Assembly (NCBI RefSeq): GCF_010727475.1
Contig: NZ_AP022567.1
Coordinates: 186,001-250,000 of the forward strand
Origin: Mycolicibacterium mageritense
GTDB taxonomy: Bacteria; Actinomycetota; Actinomycetes; Mycobacteriales; Mycobacteriaceae
Reading direction: 5' to 3'
DNA: 64,000 nucleotides
Shown here: in pieces, positions 24,781-33,318 of the stretch
How the letters are laid out: each line of letters begins with the position of its first letter
Numbering within the stretch: the stretch's first letter is position 1
Made by a program: the position numbers and the translations under genes
Notes under the pieces: model-generated
What the model saw: the letters and a program-made list of their open reading frames with translations, nothing else
The model's database searches: none
Told to the model about the DNA's origin: nothing

Positions 24781-25850
24781 ACCTGCTGCAGGCGGGACTG
24801 CTTGTCGGCCGCGGCCAGTGCGTCGAACAGGTCGTCGAGGTCGCCGTCGAGCACCTGGTCGAGGTTGTGCGCCTTGAAGTTGATCCGGTGATCGGCGATC
24901 CGGTTCTCCGGGAAGTTGTAGGTGCGGATGCGCTCGCTGCGATCGACCGTGCGGATCTGGCTGGCCCGGTCGGCCGAAGCGTCGGCCTCGGCCTTCTCCT
25001 CCGCGAGCGCCTGCAGCCGCGCGGCGAGCACCTGCATGGCGCGCGCCTTGTTCTGCAGCTGCGAGCGCTCGTTCTGGCACGTGACGACGATGTTGGTGGG
25101 CAGGTGCGTGATGCGCACGGCCGAGTCGGTCGTGTTCACACCCTGCCCGCCCTTGCCCGACGACCGGTAGACATCGATGCGCAGATCGGACTCGTCGATC
25201 TGCACCTGCTCGACTTCCTCGGGTTCGGGATAGACCAGAACACCGGCCGCCGAGGTGTGCACGCGGCCCTGCGACTCGGTGACCGGCACCCGCTGCACGC
25301 GGTGCACGCCGCCCTCGAACTTCAACTTCGACCACACGCCGTCGGCCGAATCGCCCTTGCTCCGGATCGACAGGGTCGCGTCCTTGTATCCGCCGAGGTC
25401 GGAACTGGTCTCGCCGAGCATGGTCACGGTCCAACCGTGCCGCTCGGCGTACCGGATGTACATGCGCGCCAGGTCGGCGGCGAACAGGGCCGATTCCTCG
25501 CCGCCCTCACCGGACTTCACCTCGAGCACGATGTCGTCGGCGTCGTGCGGATCGCGCGGCGCGAGCAGGTCGGTCAGCTGGGTGTCGAGTTCGGCGACCT
25601 TGGCAGTCAGCTCGTCGACCTCGTCGGCGAAGCTGGCGTCGTCGGCGGCCAGCTCGCGTGCCGCCTCGAGGTCGCCACGCGCGGCTTCGAGCTTGCGGTA
25701 GGTGGCCACGATCGGGGACACCTGGGCGAACCGGCGGCCGACCTTGCGGGCCGCCGACGCGTCGGCGTGCAGGTTCGGATCGGCGAGTTGACGCTCGAGG
25801 TCGGCGTGCTCGGCGAGGATCGCCTCGATCGCGGGAGCGGTGTCTGTCAC
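24777..25850 (-). CDS. prfA: Peptide chain release factor 1
   Basis: The 357-residue factor has the GGQ motif in SSGKGGQGVNTTDSAVRI and the class I signature around residues 225-245. It reads UAA and UAG stop codons. The GTG at 25850 is preceded by GGAGGAGG, which decides the start. The longer frame upstream is not supported. Confidence 0.96.
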   Translation of the reverse strand: MTDTAPAIEAILAEHADLERQLADPNLHADASAARKVGRRFAQVSPIVATYRKLEAARGDLEAARELAADDASFADEVDELTAKVAELDTQLTDLLAPRDPHDADDIVLEVKSGEGGEESALFAADLARMYIRYAERHGWTVTMLGETSSDLGGYKDATLSIRSKGDSADGVWSKLKFEGGVHRVQRVPVTESQGRVHTSAAGVLVYPEPEEVEQVQIDESDLRIDVYRSSGKGGQGVNTTDSAVRITHLPTNIVVTCQNERSQLQNKARAMQVLAARLQALAEEKAEADASADRASQIRTVDRSERIRTYNFPENRIADHRINFKAHNLDQVLDGDLDDLFDALAAADKQSRLQQV

Positions 25851-25887
25851 GTCGGCCTCCTCCGAGTTTGGTCCTGAAACGAGAACA

Positions 25888-25924
25888 GCGCCCGGATCTG
25901 ACGCGAATGCGACAGATCGGGCGC
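25888..25924 (-). terminator. Hairpin between rpmE and prfA
   Basis: The arms GCGCCCGGATCTG (25888-25900) and CAGATCGGGCGC (25913-25924) form a strong stem with one bulged base. On the minus strand it is followed by TGTTCTCGTTTCAG, not a real T-tract, so it may be a weak terminator or an mRNA-stabilising structure after rpmE. Confidence 0.5.
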
Positions 25925-25935
25925 CGTTGACGTAG

Positions 25936-26166
25936 CTAGTTGTCGGCAGCAGCCTTGGCGTTGCGCTTGCCGTAGCGCTTCTCGAAGCGCGCCACGCGGC
26001 CGCCGCTGTCGAGGATCTTCTGCTTGCCGGTGTAGAACGGGTGGCACTGCGAGCAGACCTCGACCACGATCTGGCCGCTCTGCTTGGTGCTGCGGGTGGT
26101 GAAGGTGTTGCCGCAACCACAGTGCACAGTGGTCTCGACGTACTCAGGATGAATGCCTGTTTTCAT
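25936..26166 (-). CDS. rpmE: 50S ribosomal protein L31, zinc-binding form
   Basis: The 76-residue protein starts MKTGIHPEYVETTVHCGCGN and has the zinc cysteines in HCGCG and VCSQCHPF, so it is the C+ (zinc) paralogue and not the zinc-starvation form. The C-terminus KRYGKRNAK is typical. It is a single-protein unit between the acyl-CoA ligase gene and prfA. Confidence 0.97.
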   Translation of the reverse strand: MKTGIHPEYVETTVHCGCGNTFTTRSTKQSGQIVVEVCSQCHPFYTGKQKILDSGGRVARFEKRYGKRNAKAAADN

Positions 26167-26273
26167 GGTTCCTCTTCATTCGTTGGCCCGGGTCGCCCAC
26201 CGATCTAATGCGCGGGGACGTGAACCGGGACCGAGGGTCAGCGGTCCATTATGCCAGGTCAACCGCCAGCATC

Positions 26274-27860
26274 CTAAACGCGTGATGACGGGGCGGTATT
26301 CCCCTGCCCGGCCACCGCGAAGGCCGAACCCACACGGTGCCACAGCAGCCGGCCGTCAGCGTCCGGACCACGGGCGACCAGCTCGCGTTTGAGGATCTTG
26401 TTGGTCGCCGTGACGGGCAGATCCTCGGCGATCCAGACGTACCGCGGCCAGGCTTTGGGTGACAGATCCCGTTGGCAGGCGAGGAACTCCTCGAACTCTG
26501 CTGGGCTCAGGGTGGCCCGGTCCTGCAGCACGATCGCGGCCATCACCTGGTCGCCGACGTGTTCGTCGGGCACGGGATACACCGCGACGCGGTTGATCGC
26601 GGGCAGCCGGAGCAGGATCCGCTCGATCGGCGCGGTGGTGAGGTTCTCGCCGTCGACCCGCATCCAGTCCGCGGTGCGGCCGGCCAGGTAGATCCAGCCG
26701 TCGGCGTCGCGGTAGGCCAGGTCACCGGACCAGTACATGCCGTGGCGCATGCGCTGGTCGGTGGCGCCCTGGTCCTTGTAGTAGCCGCGGAACAGCCCGC
26801 CACCCGAGGTGTTGACCAGTTCGCCGATCGCGGCGTCGGCATTGGTCAGCGCGCCGTTGTCGTCGAACTCGGCGACTGCGCATTCGGTGATGGTTTCGGG
26901 GTCGTAGATCGCGACACCGGGAAATCCCCTGCCGATCGATCCGTGCGGGCAGTCGTCGGGACGTGTGATGATCACCGCGGTCTCGGTCGAGCCGAAGCCG
27001 TCCCACACGGTGCAGCCGAAACGCTTGCCGAAGGCCTCGATGTCGCGGTCGGCGGCCTCGTTGCCGAATGCGATGCGCAGCGGATTGTCGTGGTCGTCGG
27101 CCTTTTCCGGGGTCGCCAGGATGTACGCCAGCGGCTTGCCGACGTAGTTCATGTAGGTGGCGCCGTAGCGCCGGACGTCGCGCAGGAATCCAGATGCCGA
27201 GAATGCCGCGGGCGCCATGGCCGCGCCGGCCCCGAGCGCCACGCTCCAGCCCGCGTACACGGCATTGGAGTGGAACAGGGGCATGGCGAGGTAGCACACG
27301 TCGTCGCTGGTCAAGCCGTATCGTTCGACGAGCGCCGTGCCCGCGAACAACACCATGGCATGAGGCACCTCAACGGCTTTCGGCTCACCACTCGTACCTG
27401 AGGTGAAGATCATCATGAAGGTGTCGTCGGGTCCGACCTCGCGGTGCGGAATCAGCGGCTCGTCACGCAGCCACGCGGTCGACACGTCGATGACCGTGAC
27501 GCCGGAGAGATCGAGGCCGTCGAGCAGGTCGCGATGCTCGGCGTCGGTCAGCAGTACCTGGCAGTCGACGCGGTTGATGTCGCGGACCAGGGCCTCGCCC
27601 CGCCGCGTGGCATTGATCCCGCACAGCACGTATCCGCCCAGCGCGGCCGCGGCCAGTGCGGTCAGCATGTCCGGGGTGTTGCCGAGCAGGGTGCCGACAT
27701 GCAAAGGGCGGGACGGGTCGGCACGGGCGATCAGGGTGGCCGCGTGCCTGCGAGCTTCCGCGATGTGTTCGCGCCAGGTCCAGCTGCGGTCGCCGTATCT
27801 GATCGCGACGGTGTCCTGCGTGCCGCGTTCGCGGAGCAACTGCTGCAGCGTGTCGGCCAC
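26274..27860 (-). CDS. Fatty-acid--CoA ligase of the FadD family
   Basis: The 528-residue adenylate-forming enzyme shows the AMP-binding P-loop FTSGTSGEPKAVEV, the adenine motif GFGSTETA, the YWSGDLAYRDADGW hinge region and the catalytic Lys in TATNKILKREL. It should activate a carboxylic acid to its CoA thioester. The closest named relatives appear to be FadD1/FadD17-type enzymes, but the substrate cannot be read from sequence. It is divergent from a TetR regulator, with a palindrome between them, and is probably its target. Confidence 0.88.
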   Translation of the reverse strand: MADTLQQLLRERGTQDTVAIRYGDRSWTWREHIAEARRHAATLIARADPSRPLHVGTLLGNTPDMLTALAAAALGGYVLCGINATRRGEALVRDINRVDCQVLLTDAEHRDLLDGLDLSGVTVIDVSTAWLRDEPLIPHREVGPDDTFMMIFTSGTSGEPKAVEVPHAMVLFAGTALVERYGLTSDDVCYLAMPLFHSNAVYAGWSVALGAGAAMAPAAFSASGFLRDVRRYGATYMNYVGKPLAYILATPEKADDHDNPLRIAFGNEAADRDIEAFGKRFGCTVWDGFGSTETAVIITRPDDCPHGSIGRGFPGVAIYDPETITECAVAEFDDNGALTNADAAIGELVNTSGGGLFRGYYKDQGATDQRMRHGMYWSGDLAYRDADGWIYLAGRTADWMRVDGENLTTAPIERILLRLPAINRVAVYPVPDEHVGDQVMAAIVLQDRATLSPAEFEEFLACQRDLSPKAWPRYVWIAEDLPVTATNKILKRELVARGPDADGRLLWHRVGSAFAVAGQGNTAPSSRV

Positions 27861-27881
27861 GGCAACCCCCAGAGCTAGTGA

Positions 27882-27899
27882 ACAGATCTAGAAATCTGT
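27882..27899. promoter_or_regulatory. Putative TetR operator upstream of the acyl-CoA ligase gene
   Basis: A perfect inverted repeat ACAGAT-CTAGAA-ATCTGT lies 21 bases before the ligase start and 87 bases before the TetR start. The size and position fit a TetR-dimer site that controls both genes. The assignment is by position only. Confidence 0.6.
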
Positions 27900-27986
27900 C
27901 TACCATGGCCATGGCGCGGTTCGGTAGCGTCGAGGCCTTGGCAGAATCATCTACTGACCCAGTCCCCAGGACCAGGAGCCGCCCCG

Positions 27987-28616
27987 TTGACTGAAGCCTC
28001 GTTGACCAACACGAAGCCACCCAGGAATGTGCGCGATCGCCTCATCGACGCCGCCGAGGTGTGTCTGCGCACCAAGGGCATTCGCGCGACCACGGTCTCC
28101 GAGGTCGCCGAGGCCGCCGGGGTGTCGCGCGGCTGGCTCTACCGGCACTTCCCGGACAAGGTGACGCTGCTGGGCGCGGCGATCGTGCGGCTGAACGAGG
28201 CGTACTGGTCGGAGGCGCACGCGATGCTGGAGCAGTACGAGGGCCTGGATCGGCAGATCGCAGCCGGTATCCGGCACGGCCGCACCGCATACGACGATCC
28301 CGGCGCGCTGCTGATGAAGCTGCGGATGGAGGAACCGGACGAGTTCGCGGCGTGCGCGGGCGCCGGCGTGCAGGGCCTGGTGCCCGACCTGGCCGAGTTC
28401 TGGTCGCGTTATCTGGTGGCGGCCCGCGACGCCGGGGAGATCCATGCCGACACCGACATCGCGGAGGCCTCGGAATGGGTTGCCCGGGTACTGCTGTCAT
28501 TCGCGACCGTCCCGGGCCAGCAACTGGACGCCAGTGATTTCGATTCCGTGCTCATGCATCTGCGGCGCTACGTGATGCCCGGCCTCAAGTCCGATCCGGC
28601 GCAGGCCCAGAGCTGA
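27987..28616 (+). CDS. TetR/AcrR-family transcriptional regulator
   Basis: The 209-residue protein has an N-terminal HTH (RDRLIDAAEVCLRTKGIRATTVSEVAEAAGVSRGWLYRHF) at residues 15-60 and a helical ligand-binding domain. The TTG at 27987 is preceded by CAGGAG. It is divergent from the acyl-CoA ligase and probably represses it, with an acyl-CoA or fatty acid as inducer. Its 3' end overlaps the convergent PadR gene by 32 bases. Confidence 0.88.
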   Translation: MTEASLTNTKPPRNVRDRLIDAAEVCLRTKGIRATTVSEVAEAAGVSRGWLYRHFPDKVTLLGAAIVRLNEAYWSEAHAMLEQYEGLDRQIAAGIRHGRTAYDDPGALLMKLRMEEPDEFAACAGAGVQGLVPDLAEFWSRYLVAARDAGEIHADTDIAEASEWVARVLLSFATVPGQQLDASDFDSVLMHLRRYVMPGLKSDPAQAQS

Positions 28617-29187
28617 CCTCGGCGTCGTCGGCGAATTCGAACTCCCCCGCCGCGATCCGGTCCAGCATGCCCGCCGTCCATCCGGCGGTGGCCGCGAACG
28701 TCGCCCGCCAGAGATCCAGCAGGTGTTGCGCATGCGGCGGCTCTCCGGGATCCGGCCAGTTCGGCTTCATGTCGTGCAGCTGATCGCCGATGGACTCGAC
28801 GGTTCGACGCTGTGTGCGCAGCAGAGCTTCGACCCCCGCCCGCGGCAGGCACCGCATGAACGCAATACCCGCGCCGAACTCCTCGATGTCCGGACTGGTC
28901 AGCGCGGCTTCCAGGAGCCGCACGAATTCGGCCTGCCCGGCCGCGGTGATCAGGTACTCGACCCTCGCCGGGCCGCGCGGGCTGCCTTGCGGGGCCGCGG
29001 CGCGTAACAGCCCTTCTCGGTCGAGTTGCTTGACGGCGTGATAGATCGACGGCGGCTTGACCGCTGTCCAGGTGTCGACGCGCCACGACATCAGCTCGCG
29101 ATGAATCGCGTACCCGTGCGCCCGACCGCGGGTACGGACCACGCCGAGCACCAGCAGCCGAACGGTCGGCGCGGCTACTCCAGCCAT
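28585..29187 (-). CDS. PadR-family transcriptional regulator
   Basis: The 200-residue protein has an N-terminal winged HTH (LVLGVVRTRGRAHGYAIHRELMSW, then SIYHAVKQLDREGLL) followed by a helical dimer domain. This is the PadR-s2 layout. The gene overlaps the end of the upstream VOC gene by 13 bases, so they form an operon, and it may control that operon. Effector and targets are unknown. Confidence 0.85.
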   Translation of the reverse strand: MAGVAAPTVRLLVLGVVRTRGRAHGYAIHRELMSWRVDTWTAVKPPSIYHAVKQLDREGLLRAAAPQGSPRGPARVEYLITAAGQAEFVRLLEAALTSPDIEEFGAGIAFMRCLPRAGVEALLRTQRRTVESIGDQLHDMKPNWPDPGEPPHAQHLLDLWRATFAATAGWTAGMLDRIAAGEFEFADDAEVSSGPAPDRT

Positions 29188-29897
29188 CGACGCAGCTCGG
29201 TGATCGCCGTCAGCTCGGTCGCCGCAGCGGCTCGTTCCGCGTCGGTCAACGACATCGAATCAAGCTCGGCCCCAACGGAATCCGCGGTCGCGTCGTCGCC
29301 GAGCGCAACCGCGAGCTCGACCCGGTCGGCGAGTGCCCGGATCAGGTCCAGGCGCGGCGCACCATCCCGATGCCTGCGCAGTGCGGCGTCCAGCGCCCTG
29401 GCCGCGAGCGCGTCGTCCAGCTTGAAATCCCGGAAGATCGCGACGTTGTCGAGGGCCTTGGCCAAGCCGGAGAGGTTCTCCGAACCGCCGTAGGTGATGT
29501 CGTGCTCACTGCGCTCGACGAAAGCGATGCAGTTGCCCGACGGATCGAAGATGCTGAATCGACTCTGGTTGGGTCGCAGCCGGGTGATCCGCGGCAGCCC
29601 GTAGGCGGGGATGCGGCCGTAATGCGCGCGCAACCGCGCACTGAACACCTCGTGGAAGCCGCGAACCTCGTCGACCATCACCAGACATCCACCCGACAAT
29701 TCATCGGCCGGGTTCAGCGTGGGGGCCGGATCCTTGAAATGCACCTGGATCTCAGGCGCGTCGGGCAGCGCGAAGGCCAGGTAGAGGTAGGGCTTGGTCT
29801 GCCGGTCCGACGTATCGAATCCGAGTGCCCCGAAAAACTCGACAGTCGACTCGGGCGCGAGGCACGGCAGCATCGGGATGGTTGTCGCGGCAGTCAC
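29175..29897 (-). CDS. VOC/glyoxalase-fold protein with helical C-terminus
   Basis: From GTG 29897 the product has 240 residues. The first 125 residues fit one VOC module (TIPMLPCLAPESTVEFFGALGF; SRFSIFDPSGNCIAFVERS), similar to bleomycin-resistance or glyoxalase-like proteins. The remaining part is helical and rich in Ala and Asp. A full set of metal ligands is not evident, so it may bind a ligand and not catalyse. It is coupled to a PadR gene. Confidence 0.7.
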   Translation of the reverse strand: MTAATTIPMLPCLAPESTVEFFGALGFDTSDRQTKPYLYLAFALPDAPEIQVHFKDPAPTLNPADELSGGCLVMVDEVRGFHEVFSARLRAHYGRIPAYGLPRITRLRPNQSRFSIFDPSGNCIAFVERSEHDITYGGSENLSGLAKALDNVAIFRDFKLDDALAARALDAALRRHRDGAPRLDLIRALADRVELAVALGDDATADSVGAELDSMSLTDAERAAAATELTAITELRRWLE

Positions 29898-29931
29898 AGC
29901 TCGATGGTACTCAACTTTGACTACCAAACGC

Positions 29932-29987
29932 GAGCAGACGTGGCGGTACCCGATTTAGCGCGAAACCGGGTACCGCCACGTCTGCTC
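29932..29987. repeat. Large perfect palindrome, REP-like
   Basis: Two 21-base arms (29932-29952 and 29967-29987) are exact inverted copies, starting GAGCAGACGTGGCGGTACCC, with a 14-base loop. The GAGCAGACG/CGTCTGCTC ends resemble a palindromic intergenic element that I recall from mycobacteria. It lies after the rho terminator and before the VOC gene. Confidence 0.8.
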
Positions 29988-30015
29988 GGCGGGAAAACGG
30001 GACCGAAAAACGCGA

Positions 30016-30041
30016 AAAGCCCCGCCGGGTGGCGGGGCTTT
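30016..30041 (-). terminator. Intrinsic terminator of rho
   Basis: An 11-bp GC-rich stem (30016-30026 with 30031-30041) and a GGGT loop follow the rho stop. On the minus strand the stem is followed by TTTTCGCGTTTTT. Confidence 0.85.
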
Positions 30042-30059
30042 CTGCGTGGGCGTCGTGGG

Positions 30060-32030
30060 TTAGTCGGCGTCCATGTTGCCTGGCGCGGTCTTGGAGACCT
30101 GGACCAGGAACTCGTAGTTGTTCTTGGTCTTGCGCAGCTGGCTCATCAGCAGGTCGATGGCCTGGTGCGGGTCGAGGCCACTCAGCACGCGACGCAGCTT
30201 GTGCACGATCGCGAACTCGTCCGGGGACAGCAGGAGCTCGTCCTTGCGGGTGCCGGACGGGTTGACGTCGACGGCCGGGAAGACCCGACGCTCGGCGATC
30301 TTGCGGTCCAGCTTGAGCTCGGCGTTACCGGTGCCCTTGAACTCCTCGAAGATGACGGTGTCGCCGGTCGAACCGGTCTCGACCATCGCCGTGGCGATGA
30401 TGGTCAGCGAACCGCCGTGCTCGATGTTGCGCGCCGCACCGAGGAAACGCTTGGGCGGGTACAGCGCGGTCGAGTCAACACCACCGGACAGGATGCGGCC
30501 CGAGGCAGGCGACGCGTTGTTGTACGCACGGCCCAACCGGGTGATCGAGTCCAGCAGCACCACGACGTCCTTGCCCTGCTCGACCAGGCGCTTGGCCCGC
30601 TCGATGGCCAGCTCGGCGGCCTGCGTGTGGTCTGACGGCGGCCGGTCGAACGTCGAGGCGATGACCTCGCCCTTGACCGAGCGCTGCATGTCGGTGACCT
30701 CTTCAGGGCGCTCGTCGACGAGCACGACCATGAGGTGGCATTCCGGGTTGTTCTTGGTGATCGCGTTCGCGATGTCCTGCATGATCGTGGTCTTACCGGC
30801 CTTCGGCGGCGACACGATCAGCGCACGCTGACCCTTGCCGATCGGCATGATCAGGTCGATCACACGGGTGGTGAGCCGCTCGGTGGTGGTCTCCAGCCGC
30901 AGCCGCTGATTCGGGTACAGCGGGGTCAGCTTGCTGAACTCGGGCCGCTTCTTGGCGTCCTCGACCGAACCGCCGTTGACGGTGTCCAGCCGCACCAGCG
31001 GGTTGAACTTCTGGCGCGGATTCTGGCCGCCGCCTTCGCCTTCCCGGGGCACCCGGACCGCACCGGTCACCGCGTCACCGCGGCGCAGGCCGTTCTTGCG
31101 GACCATGTTCATCGACACGTACACGTCGTTGGGCCCGGCGAGGTAGCCCGACGTGCGCACGAACGCGTAGTTGTCGAGCACGTCGAGGATGCCCGCGACG
31201 GGCTGCACGACGTCGTCCTCGCGCAGTTCGGTCTCGTTGCCGCCGCCGCCTTCGCCGCCGCGTTCGCCACGGCGCCTGCGGTCGCGGAACCGACGGCCAC
31301 GCCGGCCCTGACGGCCCTCTCCGTCGTCGTCCCCGGCGTTGTTACCGCCGCCACGATTCTGCTGGTCACCCTGCTGATCGGACTGATCGCCGGACTTGTC
31401 CTGCTTGTCCTGGCGGTCCCGCGCCTCGGCAGGGCGATCCTGCTTGTCTTTCTTGTCCTGGGCGTCCTGCCGGTCGGACTTGTCGGCCTGCCGTTCGGCC
31501 CTGGCCGGCTTCTCCGATTTCTCGGGCTGCTCGGACTTGCCCTGCTTCTCCTGCGGTTCGCGCTTTTCCTGGCGCTCGGCAGGTTCTGCGGCGGGCTCGG
31601 CCGCCTTTTCGGCGGTCTTGTCGGTACCGGTGTCGGCCGCGGCAGGCGCGGCGGCATCCGCGGCAGGAGCACCCGCCTTGCGAGACGCGCCGCGACGTTC
31701 ACGCCGCGGAGCGGGCTGGTCCTGGGCGGTCTCGGCCGCGGCGGTCTGCTCACCGGCCTGGGCGGATCGGCCGTTGGCCTCGCCCCGGTGCGCACGGATG
31801 GCGGCGACGAGCTCGCTCTTGCGAAGCCCCGACGCGCCCTCCACGCCGATTTCCTTGGCCAGGGCACGCAGCTCTGGCAGCACCATGGTCGACAGCGACG
31901 CAGACCGGCCGGCGGCGCGGGGTGCGGTGTCGGAAGCAGGTGCGGACGGCGCAGCGGCAGGCGTTTCCGGGGTGGCAACCGCGGTGTTGTCAGTGCTGCT
32001 GTCAGCCGTGAAGAGGTCCGTTTCGGTCAC
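30060..32030 (-). CDS. rho: Transcription termination factor Rho with large actinobacterial insertion
   Basis: From GTG 32030, preceded by GAAAGGA, the protein has 656 residues, far longer than E. coli Rho. The N-terminal Rho_N helices (SLSTMVLPELRALAKEIGV) are split from the RNA-binding domain by about 160 low-complexity residues, first Lys/Asp/Gln/Glu-rich and then Arg/Gly-rich (RRGRRFRDRRRRGERGGEGG). The ATPase part is intact, with SPPKAGKTTIMQDIA and a Q-loop region. Such insertions are known in mycobacterial Rho and add RNA binding. The gene has a leader of about 320 bases. Confidence 0.95.
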   Translation of the reverse strand: MTETDLFTADSSTDNTAVATPETPAAAPSAPASDTAPRAAGRSASLSTMVLPELRALAKEIGVEGASGLRKSELVAAIRAHRGEANGRSAQAGEQTAAAETAQDQPAPRRERRGASRKAGAPAADAAAPAAADTGTDKTAEKAAEPAAEPAERQEKREPQEKQGKSEQPEKSEKPARAERQADKSDRQDAQDKKDKQDRPAEARDRQDKQDKSGDQSDQQGDQQNRGGGNNAGDDDGEGRQGRRGRRFRDRRRRGERGGEGGGGNETELREDDVVQPVAGILDVLDNYAFVRTSGYLAGPNDVYVSMNMVRKNGLRRGDAVTGAVRVPREGEGGGQNPRQKFNPLVRLDTVNGGSVEDAKKRPEFSKLTPLYPNQRLRLETTTERLTTRVIDLIMPIGKGQRALIVSPPKAGKTTIMQDIANAITKNNPECHLMVVLVDERPEEVTDMQRSVKGEVIASTFDRPPSDHTQAAELAIERAKRLVEQGKDVVVLLDSITRLGRAYNNASPASGRILSGGVDSTALYPPKRFLGAARNIEHGGSLTIIATAMVETGSTGDTVIFEEFKGTGNAELKLDRKIAERRVFPAVDVNPSGTRKDELLLSPDEFAIVHKLRRVLSGLDPHQAIDLLMSQLRKTKNNYEFLVQVSKTAPGNMDAD

Positions 32031-32349
32031 GGATTTCCTTTCTTTCCCTCGCTGATTGCGTCGCGCGAGGGTTCCCCAAAGGTCAAGTCGCATTCAGCTC
32101 AACCACTGAACGCAAAGCTCACACCGTCGCGTGCGCAACGGCGGTCGCCGGGATTCACCGTCAAACGGCGAACCGTCAGTCCACGAATAGAACACAAGAA
32201 GATTGGGTGGTCGTCCTGGTGTCGACGCAGGCAGAGACGCTGCGATTGCTGGACGACAGCGAGGATAACGCGCTTTCGTACAGGAATCAAGCAACGCCGG
32301 TGCTGCGCGTGTGGCGACTGTTGCGCCGGGCAACCACTCATCAGTCTGG
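32031..32349 (-). other. Gene-free stretch: rho leader and thrB downstream region
   Basis: No convincing gene is seen here. Open frames on either strand lack ribosome sites and family-like sequence. The length fits a long 5' leader for rho, whose mRNA leader is often a target of Rho autoregulation. No clear riboswitch was recognised. Confidence 0.55.
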
Positions 32350-33303
32350 TCAGGCCCGCGCTGCCACACCCGAAGTCCAGCGGACACCAGACCCCACCGA
32401 CATCTCCCGGACGGTGAACCCGTTGGCAGCGCCGTACTCCAAGGCTTGGGCTGGTAGACCCACCTGCGAGCTGAGTCCGAGCACCGAAGGTCCGGCGCCG
32501 GAAAGCACTGCCGCGATACCAGAACGCCGCAGGATCTGCAGATATTCCGCGGACGCCGGCATCGCGGCCGCACGCTGGGGCTGATGCAGCACATCCTCGG
32601 TCGCCGCCATCAGCAGATCGGGCCGCTCGGAAAGCGCGACCATGAGCAGCGCGACCCGGCTGACGTTGAACCGCGCGTCGACATGGCTGACCTGTTCGGG
32701 CAGCAGCACCCGCGTCTCGGCGGTCGACGACCGCTGCTGGGGCACCGCCGAGAACAGCCTGATGTCGGGGTGCAGACGGACCGACGCGGCCGAGTATCGC
32801 GGTTGGCCGCCGGGGCCGGCGCCCTCCTCGGTCCACGACACCACCGCGCCGCCGACCACCGCCGCGGCCGCGTTGTCCGGGTGGCCTTCGAACTCGCTGG
32901 ACAGCTGGATCAGCTGCGCTTCGGTCATCGGCTCCGAACCGACCTGTGTGACAAGGCCGTTCACCGCAGCCAGGCCACCCACCACGGCAGCTGCCGAGGA
33001 GCCGAGCCCTCGCGAATGCGGAATGTCGTTGCGGCAACGCACGATCAGGCCCGGCGCGGAGAACCCGGTCGCCCGCAGGCCCGCTTCGATGGCCCGCACC
33101 ACAAGGTGCGAAGCATCCAGCGGAACCTGTCCGGCCCCTTCGCCCTCGACCTCCACCTGCAGGCCGGATTCCGTTGTCTCTACGACGATTTCATCGTAGA
33201 GACTGAGCGCGAGCCCGAGGCTGTCGAAGCCGGGCCCAAGGTTGGCACTCGACGCTGCGACGACAGCGGTGGAGGCGATTCCGACCGGCAGAGTGTGTGT
33301 CAC
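32350..33303 (-). CDS. thrB: Homoserine kinase
   Basis: The 317-residue GHMP kinase has the ATP loop PHSRGLGSSAAAVVGGLAAVNG and the N-terminal SSANLGPGFDSLGLAL. It phosphorylates homoserine before threonine synthase. It starts at a GTG 15 bases after the thrC stop and closes the hom-thrC-thrB operon. Confidence 0.96.
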   Translation of the reverse strand: MTHTLPVGIASTAVVAASSANLGPGFDSLGLALSLYDEIVVETTESGLQVEVEGEGAGQVPLDASHLVVRAIEAGLRATGFSAPGLIVRCRNDIPHSRGLGSSAAAVVGGLAAVNGLVTQVGSEPMTEAQLIQLSSEFEGHPDNAAAAVVGGAVVSWTEEGAGPGGQPRYSAASVRLHPDIRLFSAVPQQRSSTAETRVLLPEQVSHVDARFNVSRVALLMVALSERPDLLMAATEDVLHQPQRAAAMPASAEYLQILRRSGIAAVLSGAGPSVLGLSSQVGLPAQALEYGAANGFTVREMSVGSGVRWTSGVAARA

Positions 33304-33318
33304 CGTGTGTTGCTTCCG

